A DNA stretch of 64,000 nt from assembly GCF_900101785.1 (NCBI RefSeq), contig NZ_LT629688.1, positions 2,604,001 to 2,668,000 of the forward strand, read 5' to 3'. The number at the start of each line of letters is the position of its first letter. Position 1 is the first letter of the stretch. Of the stretch, positions 41,613 through 49,464 are shown in pieces. The position numbers and the translations under genes were made by a program. This DNA is from Auraticoccus monumenti. Its GTDB lineage: Bacteria > Actinomycetota > Actinomycetes > Propionibacteriales > Propionibacteriaceae. Below the pieces are notes generated by a model. The model did not search any database. It worked only from the letters and a program-made list of their open reading frames with translations, and was not told where the DNA came from.

Positions 41613-42183
41613 GGTGGTTCTCCTTCTGGCCGGTGCCGGCCGTCGTCGGATGGGAGCCGTAGACGGTGAGGAGCCCGTGGACCAGGTGGGCGAGGACCGC
41701 GACGAGGACGGCGAGCGCGCCGACCAGGACCCGGGTCGCGTCCTGGGCGGTGAGCACCACGTCGAGGGGATGGACGTCGTCGACCTCGTCCCCCAGGACG
41801 AATCGCACGTCTCCCGCCATCGGGGCGCCGTCGACGGAGATGATGGTCCAGCGGATCTCGTAGCGGCCGTCGGGCACGTCGGGCTCCACCGGGGAGGTGA
41901 CGACCACGGCGTCCACCTCCGCCGGCCCCGCCGTCCAGCTGTCGCCCTGCTCGTCGACGAGGACGACGTCCGCGCCGACCTCCTGCACCTCCTCGCTGAA
42001 GACCAGCTCCAGCTGGGCGGGCATCGCCTCGATGGTCGACCCGGCTCCCGGGGTGCTGGACTCCAGCGCGCTGTGCGCCCGTGCCACCGGCGCGGACGGC
42101 GTCAGGGCCAGGCCGAGGGACAGCAGGAGGGCCACCAGCAGACGCGGCCGGGGGTGTTCGGAGGGTCGCTCAGTGGGGTGCAT
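41605..42183 (-). CDS. CopC-domain membrane-anchored protein
   Basis: 192 residues. Signal peptide RLLVALLLSLGLALTPSAPVARA, then HSALESSTPGAGSTIEAMPAQLELVFSEEV, the CopC fold with a mature N-terminal His37 that can bind Cu(II). The second conserved His of the DGHP motif is replaced (SVDGAPMAG, Ala120). A C-terminal helix (ATRVLVGALAVLVAVLAHLVHGLLTVY) anchors it outside the membrane. ATG 42183 is preceded by GGAAG. Located between cytochrome b and the flavoprotein, so copper delivery or redox sensing for that operon is possible. Confidence 0.87.
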   Translation of the reverse strand: MHPTERPSEHPRPRLLVALLLSLGLALTPSAPVARAHSALESSTPGAGSTIEAMPAQLELVFSEEVQEVGADVVLVDEQGDSWTAGPAEVDAVVVTSPVEPDVPDGRYEIRWTIISVDGAPMAGDVRFVLGDEVDDVHPLDVVLTAQDATRVLVGALAVLVAVLAHLVHGLLTVYGSHPTTAGTGQKENHHE

Positions 42184-42305
42184 CGGACTTCCTTCGCTGG
42201 GACGGTGACGTGGGTCGTGCTGGTGGGGACCGGGCTGCCCGGCGGGGCGCGGGGTGCAGGACGTGGCGCGCGGGGCGCTGGGGCGGGAGGCGGCACCCGA
42301 CGGCG

Positions 42306-43856
42306 TCACCTGCGGTGGCCCGCGGCAGGGACGGCCGGCTCCTGGTCGGCGTCGGCGGCCTGCGGGGCCGGCGGGCCGTCGAGCACCGGGTGCGGGGAGG
42401 TCTCGGGGCGCGTCAGCCCGAGGCGGCGTCGACCCTCGACCGGTCGGTGGATCTCGGAGTAGCCCCCGCCCGGGTCCCGCACGACCCTGCCGCTCTCGGC
42501 CCCGTGGGCCAGCAGCTCGTGGTCGTCGTCCTGGAGGGCGAGGCAGGCACCACGGGCGATCACGAAGGCCGCGAGCGGTCCGAGGACGGTGACGACCCTC
42601 AGCACCCAGATGACGCCCTCGAAGGACACGTGGAACTGGGTGGCGATCACGTCGGCGCTCGCCGCGGCCCACAGCGCGCCGTAGAAGGTGATGCCGGCGG
42701 CACCGGTGCCGGTCCGGTTCGGCGTGTGGCGGGGTCGGTCCAGCAGGTGGTGCTCCTGGCGGTCCCGGGTCAGCCGGCTCTCGAGGAAGGGGTAGCTGAT
42801 CAGGAGGGTGAAGAAGACCCCGACGGCGGCCAGCGGCACCAGCACGGCGAGGGTCCACGTCCGTCCGAGCCAGACCACCTCCCACCCGGGCGGGACGAGG
42901 CGGAGCGCCCCGTCGAGGAAGCCCATGTACCAGTCGGGCTGGCTGCCCGCCGAGGCGGCGGCGGGTGAGGCGGGGCCGTAGAGCCAGACGGGGCTGATCG
43001 TCATGGTGCCGGCCATCAGCACCAGGAGGCCGGTCGTGATGAGGAACATCCCGCCCGCCCTGACCGTCGCAGCGGGCCACAACGGCAGGCCCACGACGGT
43101 GCTCTCGGAGCGGCCGGGACCGGGGAGCTGCGCCGGCCCGTCCCGCCAGGCCATCCGGAGCCGCACCACCACCAGCACCACCAGCAGGGCAGGCGCGGCC
43201 AGGTGGACCAGGTAGAGGTTCTCGATGATCCGGCCGGGGAACTCCCCGTCGAACAGGACGAAGGTCACCCAGGTGCCGATCACGGGGACACCGAGGGCCA
43301 CGCCCTGCACGATGCGCAGCCCCGTCCCGGACAGGGAGTCGTCCGGCAGGGCGTACCCGCTCCAGCCGCTGACCATGGCGAGCAGGAGGACGCCCACCAG
43401 GAGCACCCAGCCCCATTGCCGCGGCCGCCGGAAGCCCCCCGTGAAGAAGAGGCTGGCCAGCTGCAGGAGCACCGACGCCGGCAGCACCAGCGCCGCCCAG
43501 TGGTGGGCCTGGCGCAGGACCAACCCACCCCGCAGGTCCAGGGAGATGCGGAGGGTCGACGCGTACGCCTCCGACACCTCCACGCCCCGCAACGGCTCGT
43601 AGCTGCCGTGGTACCGGACGAGGGCGCTGGACGGGTCGTAGAAGACCATCAGCACCACGCCGGTGACCAAGAGCACTCCGAGGCTCGCTCCCGAGACCAC
43701 GCCGAGGTAGCCGGACCACCGGTTGGGCACGGCCCGGGCCCGCAGCCGGGCGACCAGACGGCCGAGGCGGCCACCGGCCGTGTCGTCCACGCGGACCGAG
43801 GTGGTCGACCGCTTCGGTGCGGCTCCGTGTCCCGAGGCGCGATCAGCGGTGAGCAT
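42306..43856 (-). CDS. QcrB-like cytochrome b lacking heme bH ligands
   Basis: 516-residue membrane protein of the cytochrome b/b6 family with about eight to nine helices and an actinobacterial QcrB-like C-terminal extension. Helix B reads RQAHHWAALVLPASVLLQL: His118 is kept, but the partner 14 residues on is Gln132 instead of His. Helix D reads LYLVHLAAPALLVVLVVVRL: His218 is kept, and the +14 position is Arg232. Thus both bL-type ligands remain and both bH-type ligands are lost. No QcrA or QcrC gene is present. ATG 43856 overlaps the NDH-2 gene by 14 bp; a GTG at 43886 is the alternative. Confidence 0.87.
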   Translation of the reverse strand: MLTADRASGHGAAPKRSTTSVRVDDTAGGRLGRLVARLRARAVPNRWSGYLGVVSGASLGVLLVTGVVLMVFYDPSSALVRYHGSYEPLRGVEVSEAYASTLRISLDLRGGLVLRQAHHWAALVLPASVLLQLASLFFTGGFRRPRQWGWVLLVGVLLLAMVSGWSGYALPDDSLSGTGLRIVQGVALGVPVIGTWVTFVLFDGEFPGRIIENLYLVHLAAPALLVVLVVVRLRMAWRDGPAQLPGPGRSESTVVGLPLWPAATVRAGGMFLITTGLLVLMAGTMTISPVWLYGPASPAAASAGSQPDWYMGFLDGALRLVPPGWEVVWLGRTWTLAVLVPLAAVGVFFTLLISYPFLESRLTRDRQEHHLLDRPRHTPNRTGTGAAGITFYGALWAAASADVIATQFHVSFEGVIWVLRVVTVLGPLAAFVIARGACLALQDDDHELLAHGAESGRVVRDPGGGYSEIHRPVEGRRRLGLTRPETSPHPVLDGPPAPQAADADQEPAVPAAGHRR

Positions 43857-45168
43857 CGGGGACCCCGCCGTGGACGAAGGCGTCACGGGGACGCTGCACC
43901 GACTGGAGGGAGACGATGTCCCGGCCGAAGACCAGGGCGACGAGCCAGACGGCGAGGACGAGGATCTTCCGCTCCCAGGTGGGGACGGCGAGCGCGTGGT
44001 ACCCGCGGTGCACCACCCAGGCCGGGAACCCCTTCAGCACCACCGGACCGGACTCGAAGACGCCCCGGCCCAGACCGAGCGTGGCGACGGCACCGACGCT
44101 GTGGTGCACGTACTGCCGTGGCGCGCGGCCCTGCAGCGCGGCGATGATGTTGCGGGCCAGCAGTCGGCCCTGACGGACGGCGTGCTGGGCGTTCGGCACG
44201 GTCGACGCGCCCGGGGTGCCCACGGCGAGGTCGGGCACGGCGGCGGCGTCCCCGGCCGCCCACGCGTCAGCCACCGGCTCGGCCGTCGTCCCGACCCGCA
44301 GGTCGGCTCGGACGACCACCCGTCCGCGGTCGTCCACCGGGAGGTCGGTGTGCCTGGCCACCACGGGGTTGGCGCCGTTGCCCGCCGTCCAGACGAGCAG
44401 CTCGGAGTCGAGCTCCGTGCCGTCGGACAGGACGACGTGGCCGTCCTCGGCCGACTGCAGGAAGGTGTTGAGGTGGACGGAGGCCCCCCGCTCCTCCAAC
44501 GAGCGGACGACCCAGGCTCCCGGGCCGGCCGAGACCTCGGGGAGGATCCGGCCGCTGCCCTCCACCAGGTGGAAGCCCAGGTCGTCCGCGCTCAGCTCCG
44601 GGTACCGCTCGAGGAGGGCGGTGGCCAGGGACAGCAGCTCACCGAACCCCTCCACACCGGTGAAACCACCGCCGACGAAGGTGACGGTCAGCAGCCGGCG
44701 CCGCTCAGGTCCGGGAGGGAGCCCCGAGGCGCGGTCGAAGGCCACCAGCAGCCGGTCGCGGATGGCGACCGCCTCCTCCACGTGCTTGAGCCCGATGGCC
44801 TGCTCGGCCACCCCCGGGATGGGGAGCGTGCGGGTCACCGCCCCGGCCGTGACCACGATGACGTCGTAGCCCAGCGGGTAGTCGTCCCCCTCCACGGGGT
44901 GCACGGTCACCGACCTCGAGGCGTGGTCGATGGCCGTGACCGATCCGGCGAGGACCGTGGTCCGCCGCAGGTGCCGACGCAGGGACACCGCGGCGTGCCG
45001 GGCCTCCACCGAGCCGGCCATCACCTCGGGCAGGAACGGCTGGTAGGTCATGTACGGCCGCGGGTCGACGACGACGACCTCCGCCTCGCCCCTGCGCAGC
45101 CCCTTCTCCAGGTGCCGGGCCGCGTAGAACCCGGCGTACCCGCCACCCACCACCAGCACCCTGGGCAT
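43843..45168 (-). CDS. Type II NADH dehydrogenase (NDH-2)
   Basis: 441 residues. Two dinucleotide folds: VLVVGGGYAGFYAARHLEKG at residues 3-22 (FAD) and VTFVGGGFTGVEGFGELLSLA near 165 (NADH). DAWAAGDAAAVPD is the conserved FAD-binding end motif. The C-terminal hydrophobic segment ILVLAVWLVALVFGRDI is a membrane anchor. It oxidises NADH and reduces quinone without proton pumping. First gene of the redox operon; ATG 45168 with GGGAGG upstream, and the ECF41-type promoter at 45208-45234. Confidence 0.92.
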   Translation of the reverse strand: MPRVLVVGGGYAGFYAARHLEKGLRRGEAEVVVVDPRPYMTYQPFLPEVMAGSVEARHAAVSLRRHLRRTTVLAGSVTAIDHASRSVTVHPVEGDDYPLGYDVIVVTAGAVTRTLPIPGVAEQAIGLKHVEEAVAIRDRLLVAFDRASGLPPGPERRRLLTVTFVGGGFTGVEGFGELLSLATALLERYPELSADDLGFHLVEGSGRILPEVSAGPGAWVVRSLEERGASVHLNTFLQSAEDGHVVLSDGTELDSELLVWTAGNGANPVVARHTDLPVDDRGRVVVRADLRVGTTAEPVADAWAAGDAAAVPDLAVGTPGASTVPNAQHAVRQGRLLARNIIAALQGRAPRQYVHHSVGAVATLGLGRGVFESGPVVLKGFPAWVVHRGYHALAVPTWERKILVLAVWLVALVFGRDIVSLQSVQRPRDAFVHGGVPDAHR

Positions 45169-45207
45169 CAGGACCTCCCGCTCTCTCGACGACGCCTCAG
45201 CAAGGAG

Positions 45208-45234
45208 GACCGGGCAGCACGCCGGGGTGTGAGC
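45208..45234 (-). promoter_or_regulatory. ECF41-type promoter, NDH-2/cytochrome b operon
   Basis: Minus strand GCTCACA-N16-GGTC, 40 bp before the NDH-2 ATG. Same pattern and spacing as the five sites between 34.5 and 38.0 kb. Confidence 0.8.
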
Positions 45235-45343
45235 AGGCCGCGAGGAGGGTCCGGTGAGCGGCGTTTCCGGGCCTCTGCTGGTGCTGCTTGGGCCTAACTC
45301 GAGCGCGGAAGGCCTCTTCGGTGAGGTGGCAGACCGGTGGCTC

Positions 45344-45468
45344 CGTGCTCCGGGGTCGGTGCAACTCCGAGCCGGCGGTGGCAGTCCGCGACCCGTCTGC
45401 AGCCAGCAGCCGGTTGACCTGGTGGAACTCCAGGACCGACGGTGAAAGTCCGGATGGGAGGTAGCACG
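45344..45468 (+). promoter_or_regulatory. FMN riboswitch (RFN element)
   Basis: All conserved RFN blocks are visible: P1 arms CGTGCT (45344-45349) and AGCACG (45463-45468), GCCGGCGGTGGCAGTCCGCG from 45371, GGTGGAACTCCAGGACCGAC from 45421 and the closing AAAGTCCGGATGGGAGGTAG. It precedes ribE by a 270-nt leader that has hairpin-forming segments near 45475 and 45690 but no gene. FMN binding should shut off riboflavin synthase expression. Confidence 0.95.
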
Positions 45469-45738
45469 TGCGCAGGTCTGACCAGACCGCCAAGGTGCCG
45501 CTCGAGCGGGCCCTGAGCAGTGCGGTGCGGTCTGCGGGTCCAGGTCGTCCGGCGCACCGATGTGCGCGGTGACGACGCTGGGCTGACCGTCGTCCCGGAG
45601 CTCGTCCAGCTGGACCGAGCACGAGGGGACCGTCTGATGATCGCGACAGCCGTCGAGGCTGGTCGGTCGTGCCCTCGACCTCGCCGGCTCGGACCTGCGG
45701 GTCCGGGCCACCCCTCTCACCGACGGAAGGTCCTGAAC

Positions 45739-46356
45739 ATGTTCACCGGAATCGTGGAAGAGCTCGGCCAGGTCGTGGACCTGCAGCACCAGGGCGACTC
45801 GGCCGTCCTCGGGGTCCGCGGGGAGGAGGTCAGCACCGACGCCGTCCACGGCGCCTCGATCGCGGTCAACGGGGTCTGCCTCACCGTGACCGCGGTGGAC
45901 CAGGACGTCGTCGTCTTCGACGTGATGGCTGAGACCCTGCACCGCAGCAGCCTGGGCGCCCTGGCCGTCGGGCACCCGGTCAACCTGGAGCGGGCGATGG
46001 CGGCCACCGACCGCTTCGGCGGCCACATCGTCCAAGGCCACGTCGACGGCGCCGCCTCCCTCGTGTCCCGCACGCCGGGGGACCGGTGGGAGGTGGTCCG
46101 GATGGGGCTGCCCGCCGGTCTGGCCTGCTACGTGGTGGAGAAGGGGTCCATCACGGTCGACGGGGTCTCCCTGACGGTGTCGGCGGTCGGGGAGGACTTC
46201 TTCGAGGTCTCCCTGATCCCCACCACCCTGGCCCTGACCACCCTCGGCACCAAGCAGCCGGGTGACCCGGTCAACCTCGAGGTCGACGTCATCGCCAAGT
46301 ACGTCGATCGGCTGCTCCACCTGCCCGGTGCGGCGCCCGCCGAAGCGACCCGATGA
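45739..46356 (+). CDS. ribE: Riboflavin synthase alpha chain
   Basis: 205 residues (family about 200). MFTGIVEELGQVV starts the first lumazine-binding barrel; GASIAVNGVCLTVTAV and GGHIVQGHVDGAASLV complete it, and GSITVDGVSLTVSAVGEDFFEVSLIPTTLALTTLG marks the second. It dismutates two 6,7-dimethyl-8-ribityllumazine molecules to riboflavin. No ribD, ribBA or ribH follows, so it is a stand-alone copy under its own riboswitch, adjacent to a flavoenzyme-rich operon. GGAAGG precedes the ATG. Confidence 0.96.
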   Translation: MFTGIVEELGQVVDLQHQGDSAVLGVRGEEVSTDAVHGASIAVNGVCLTVTAVDQDVVVFDVMAETLHRSSLGALAVGHPVNLERAMAATDRFGGHIVQGHVDGAASLVSRTPGDRWEVVRMGLPAGLACYVVEKGSITVDGVSLTVSAVGEDFFEVSLIPTTLALTTLGTKQPGDPVNLEVDVIAKYVDRLLHLPGAAPAEATR

Positions 46357-46593
46357 CTAGGCGACTACGTCGTTTCGTTCTGGTACCTCAGGTTGGGTGA
46401 TGACTACTCCACACCCGAGCTCTGTGTCGCCCCGGGGGAGGCGGCTAGAGCCTCGGGCAGGCCAAGTTGATGTCCGGTGGGTGCCGGTGAGTCTGTGGGT
46501 GACGTAGATGTGCTCAGCGCCGAGGGCGAGGCGGCCGTCTCGTTGGGCGGGGAGGCCCTGCCCTGTGGTGGACACCCGGGCGTAGCCGATCAG
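46357..46593 (-). pseudogene. Serine recombinase (resolvase/invertase) N-terminal remnant
   Basis: The minus-strand frame reads LIGYARVSTTGQGLPAQRDG and later EHIYVTHRLTGT, the catalytic-serine region and the D-x-L-T-G-T motif of the resolvase/invertase family. The rest of the catalytic domain and the DNA-binding part are missing or degenerate, and no proper start codon remains. It sits directly at the end of ribE, where the base composition drops, and probably marks the left edge of the island. The remaining sequence to 46793 contains no recognised gene. Confidence 0.78.
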
Positions 46594-46793
46594 CGTGCTG
46601 GCCTGTTGCGTTTGAGGGGCCTAGACCGGGCTTTTTCGCGGGCGGGTGTTACGGGAATCAGAGTTCCGCAGCCGGCTCGGCTGCCCGTCATGAGCCGAGC
46701 CTGGGAAGAGGCGTCCCGGTGAGGGACCGGCTTGCGGGCGCCGCTAGTGCGAGCGCCAACGGATGAGGACTGTCCGCGTACTAGCCTCCTAGC

Positions 46794-47433
46794 GTGGCCA
46801 AGAATTTCTCGTACGCCGCCGACGACGTACCCCACCAGTACGTCACGCACTACCGCGTGTTTTTTTTATCGCGGCCCCGAAGCAGTTGTGGAGCAACACG
46901 ACTGGTTCAACGACGTTGACCTGTCAGGGATCCTGAACACAGCGGAGATTGTTGCCGGCGATGATGCGCTGTGGAGCCTGTTGACCGTTCTTCCTGGCCG
47001 GCACGAGCAGCAGCTTGCCTGGCTCGTGGGTATGGACTACCTGAAGGCTCCGAGTTCCTCGGTGGAGCGCTATCGCCGGCGCGACATGGAGCAGCGGTTC
47101 CTGATGAGGCGCTCGATCGAGCAGCAGCCACCGAGACTGCCCAACGGCCGCCGAGTGCTCAGAATGTTCTGCGATTACGGCCGCGTCCATCCACTCTGGG
47201 AGTCATTTACCGACCATTACACCGCGAGCCCCGAAGATTTCGAGCTCAGCGTAGAGCTCGGTGAGGCGCTGCAGCGGTGGGCTCAGGGCTGGCAGGTGAC
47301 CGACGAGGAGCGCTGGCTCATCCAGGGTGACGAGCTGGCTGATCGCATCGACCGCGAGGTAGGCCACGATGTCCAGGTCCGACGTGAGTACCGGATGAAC
47401 TGGTCACTAGACGGAGCCAACCCTCAGACATGA
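46794..47433 (+). pseudogene. Hypothetical gene with frameshift in a T8 tract
   Basis: From GTG 46794 the product begins MAKNFSYAADDVPHQYVTHY and then RVFF, and the frame breaks at eight T residues (46860-46867). With one T fewer it continues YRGPEAVVEQHDWFNDVDLSGIL and stays open to 47433, about 212 residues in all. The N-terminal 70 residues resemble the next gene (YRVFF...LW...), the rest (RMFCDYGRVHPLWESFTDHY, ELGEALQRWAQGWQ) does not. Family not recognised. Either a genuine disruption, a phase-variable tract, or an assembly indel. Confidence 0.6.
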
Positions 47434-47590
47434 CGTCGCTGCGTCTCACGGAGACGTTCACCCCACCAGCCGCGCCTGTTGCTGGGTACGAAGCGCTGGA
47501 GCCAAAGCGGCGGCACGTCCGAGCCCCGCACAGATGAGCGATGGTTCACCGTGTGCGCCACCTCACTGCCACACGGCGTAGGTTGCCTCG

Positions 47591-47890
47591 ATGCAAGCCA
47601 CGCCCATCGACCCACGCGACCAGACCCACGAGGTGGACGACCCGAGCTACCGGGTCTTCTTTTGGGACAGCCCATCTAGCTCCGACGAGTGGGAACTCAC
47701 CGAAGCCGACCTCAACGAGGTGCTCGCTTGGATCGACCAGCACTCTAAGCAGCGCCCCCACAGCCTATGGGCCACCATTCGCACCGACGACAACGTCACC
47801 ACGTCCGCCTACGTGGCATCGATCCACCCGCGCCGCGCACTGTGTGGCCGCCATGGGCCGTTGAGGCACGTCCGTAGCGGGATCGCTTAA
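47591..47890 (+). CDS. Small hypothetical protein related to the preceding gene
   Basis: 99 residues from ATG 47591: SYRVFFWDSPSSSDEWELTEADLNEVLAWIDQHSKQRPHSLWATIRTDDNVTTSAYVASIHP. The YRVFFW start, acidic middle, and LW-x-T and A-Y/W-V blocks parallel the N-terminal part of the 46794 gene, so the two are probably paralogues of a small actinobacterial protein family of unknown role. The last 20 residues look atypical. It overlaps the convergent kinase gene by 4 bp. Confidence 0.6.
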   Translation: MQATPIDPRDQTHEVDDPSYRVFFWDSPSSSDEWELTEADLNEVLAWIDQHSKQRPHSLWATIRTDDNVTTSAYVASIHPRRALCGRHGPLRHVRSGIA

Positions 47891-48771
47891 CGTGCAGGTC
47901 CGTCAGGGATCAGCAGCGCGCGCACCGTGGCCGAGGCGATCAGGGTGTCGACCTCTTCCTGGTCCTTCCGCCACGCCTGTGCCGCCTGGTGAACAGTCCA
48001 GACTGCCGTCCACCGCAGGGAACGCCTCACCTCAATTCCGGTCAGTCTGGCCAGCGACTCCGCCACCGGCAGGATCAGCTCGGCAGGTTGGTAGGCCGCG
48101 AACGCACCCACCTCAGCGCCGGGATCCCCGATCACGGGTAGCGGGTCTAGCACGACCCAGCCCACTGGGCTGTCGGCGGAGCTGACCACGTTCTTGGTGA
48201 TGAAGTCTCCGTGGAGCAGCCTCGGCTCGCGCGTCGTGTGAGACAGGTGGTCCGCTGCTGCCCGGGCGTCCGGAAGGCGCAGCAGCCCCAGGAGGCCGCG
48301 ATCTGGCTCGCCGCGCTCACGTTGTTCCAGGGCCGCGTCCCCACGAGCGACCCGCTCGTGCTCGGGATACACCTCGTCCAGCGTCGGCAGCTGGTGAGCT
48401 GGCGTCGGCGCCGACCACAGCCGGCTTAGCAGTTCCCCGGCGACGTCGACCATGGGCCCGACAGCTGCCTTCTGTGACCCCCACGGCCAACCGGCACCCG
48501 GTCGTGCGCGCTCCAGGAGCAGCGCATCGTCGGTGGCGTCCAGAAGGGTGATCGCTGCACCCGTTCGAGCCCACGAGCTGAGCGCAGCGGCCTCGGCAGA
48601 GGCTGCGCCGCGCCCGTCGTCGCGGGTGGGAGGGAGCTTGAGCACGACGTCGCTGCCTCCAGCATCGCGTGCGGCGAAGACGGCCGACCGGGACCCACCC
48701 GTCAAGGGCTCCCCGATCACCAGGCCCCAGTGGTCAGCCGCACCCTGCACCCGCTCCTGGCTGTACGACAC
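47887..48771 (-). CDS. APH(6)/hydroxyurea phosphotransferase-like kinase
   Basis: 294 residues in the aminoglycoside/hydroxyurea phosphotransferase family. GLVIGEPLTGGSRSAVFAARDAGGSDVVLKLPP is the nucleotide-binding N-lobe, and PRLLHGDFITKNVV holds the catalytic Asp in the HGD motif. GWVVLDPLPVIGDPGAEVGAFA contains the metal-binding D-P-x-P-x-x-G-D-P block typical of APH(6). Substrate unknown; it may phosphorylate an antibiotic or a metabolite. GTG start. Located in the low-GC island. Confidence 0.8.
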   Translation of the reverse strand: MSYSQERVQGAADHWGLVIGEPLTGGSRSAVFAARDAGGSDVVLKLPPTRDDGRGAASAEAAALSSWARTGAAITLLDATDDALLLERARPGAGWPWGSQKAAVGPMVDVAGELLSRLWSAPTPAHQLPTLDEVYPEHERVARGDAALEQRERGEPDRGLLGLLRLPDARAAADHLSHTTREPRLLHGDFITKNVVSSADSPVGWVVLDPLPVIGDPGAEVGAFAAYQPAELILPVAESLARLTGIEVRRSLRWTAVWTVHQAAQAWRKDQEEVDTLIASATVRALLIPDGPAR

Positions 48772-48862
48772 AAGTTCGACGCTACCGCCGACTGCATCCC
48801 GGCAAGGGATCGGCGACCGGAGGCCTCAGCTACGAGCTCTCTGCCCAGGTAGGCGGCTACTG

Positions 48863-49354
48863 CTAGGTCAGGTCTGACGACCACCCGTCGATGACGAGAT
48901 GGCGGACAGTTGCCAGCTCAGCACCGATCAGGTCACGCACTGCTACGGGTCGGAGGACGACCGAGGTCACGTCGGCAACGGGGAGCCACTCCTGGACCAG
49001 GTGCGGTTCCCGGGGTTCGACGTCCTCGCGGTCGATGGTCGCGCGTAGGTAGTGCTCCAACCCGTGGATCTGCTTGTCACCAGCCATGAACCGGTTCTCG
49101 ACCACGAACAGGTACTCCCAGCTCACCAGCCGCGCGTTGGTCTCCTCCTCGATCTCGGCACGCAACCGCGCTTCGAAGGTGTCGCCGATCTCGTACTCGC
49201 CACCGATGAAGGCGTAGTTGGTGCCGGGTGAGTCACTGGGCCGCTGGACCAGCACACGTTGGAGGTCGCTGGAGAAGATGATCGCTCGCACGGAGGGCCG
49301 AACCAACCGTCGTTGGGCGACCACGTCGAAGAAGTCCTGCTCCATCGAAGACAT
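48863..49354 (-). CDS. Nudix-fold protein with altered Nudix box
   Basis: 163 residues from ATG 49354. The Nudix region reads GGEYEIGDTFEARLRAEIEEETNARL; the box keeps GG, E and EE but the Arg of the REUxEE core is Ala (AEIEEE). It is preceded by VRAIIFSSDLQRVLVQRPS and followed by LEHYLRATI. Probably a nucleoside-diphosphate-X hydrolase or a non-catalytic relative. It is divergent from the interrupted transglutaminase-like gene. Confidence 0.8.
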   Translation of the reverse strand: MSSMEQDFFDVVAQRRLVRPSVRAIIFSSDLQRVLVQRPSDSPGTNYAFIGGEYEIGDTFEARLRAEIEEETNARLVSWEYLFVVENRFMAGDKQIHGLEHYLRATIDREDVEPREPHLVQEWLPVADVTSVVLRPVAVRDLIGAELATVRHLVIDGWSSDLT

Positions 49355-49464
49355 GCTGAGAACCCTCGCACGGCACACCCCCTGCCGGACTCGCGACGCC
49401 CGTAGCCAAGCCCTCTACGCCCTAAGAACCGCGAGCGTCGAAGCTGCTCGCTTAGGGTCAGTGG

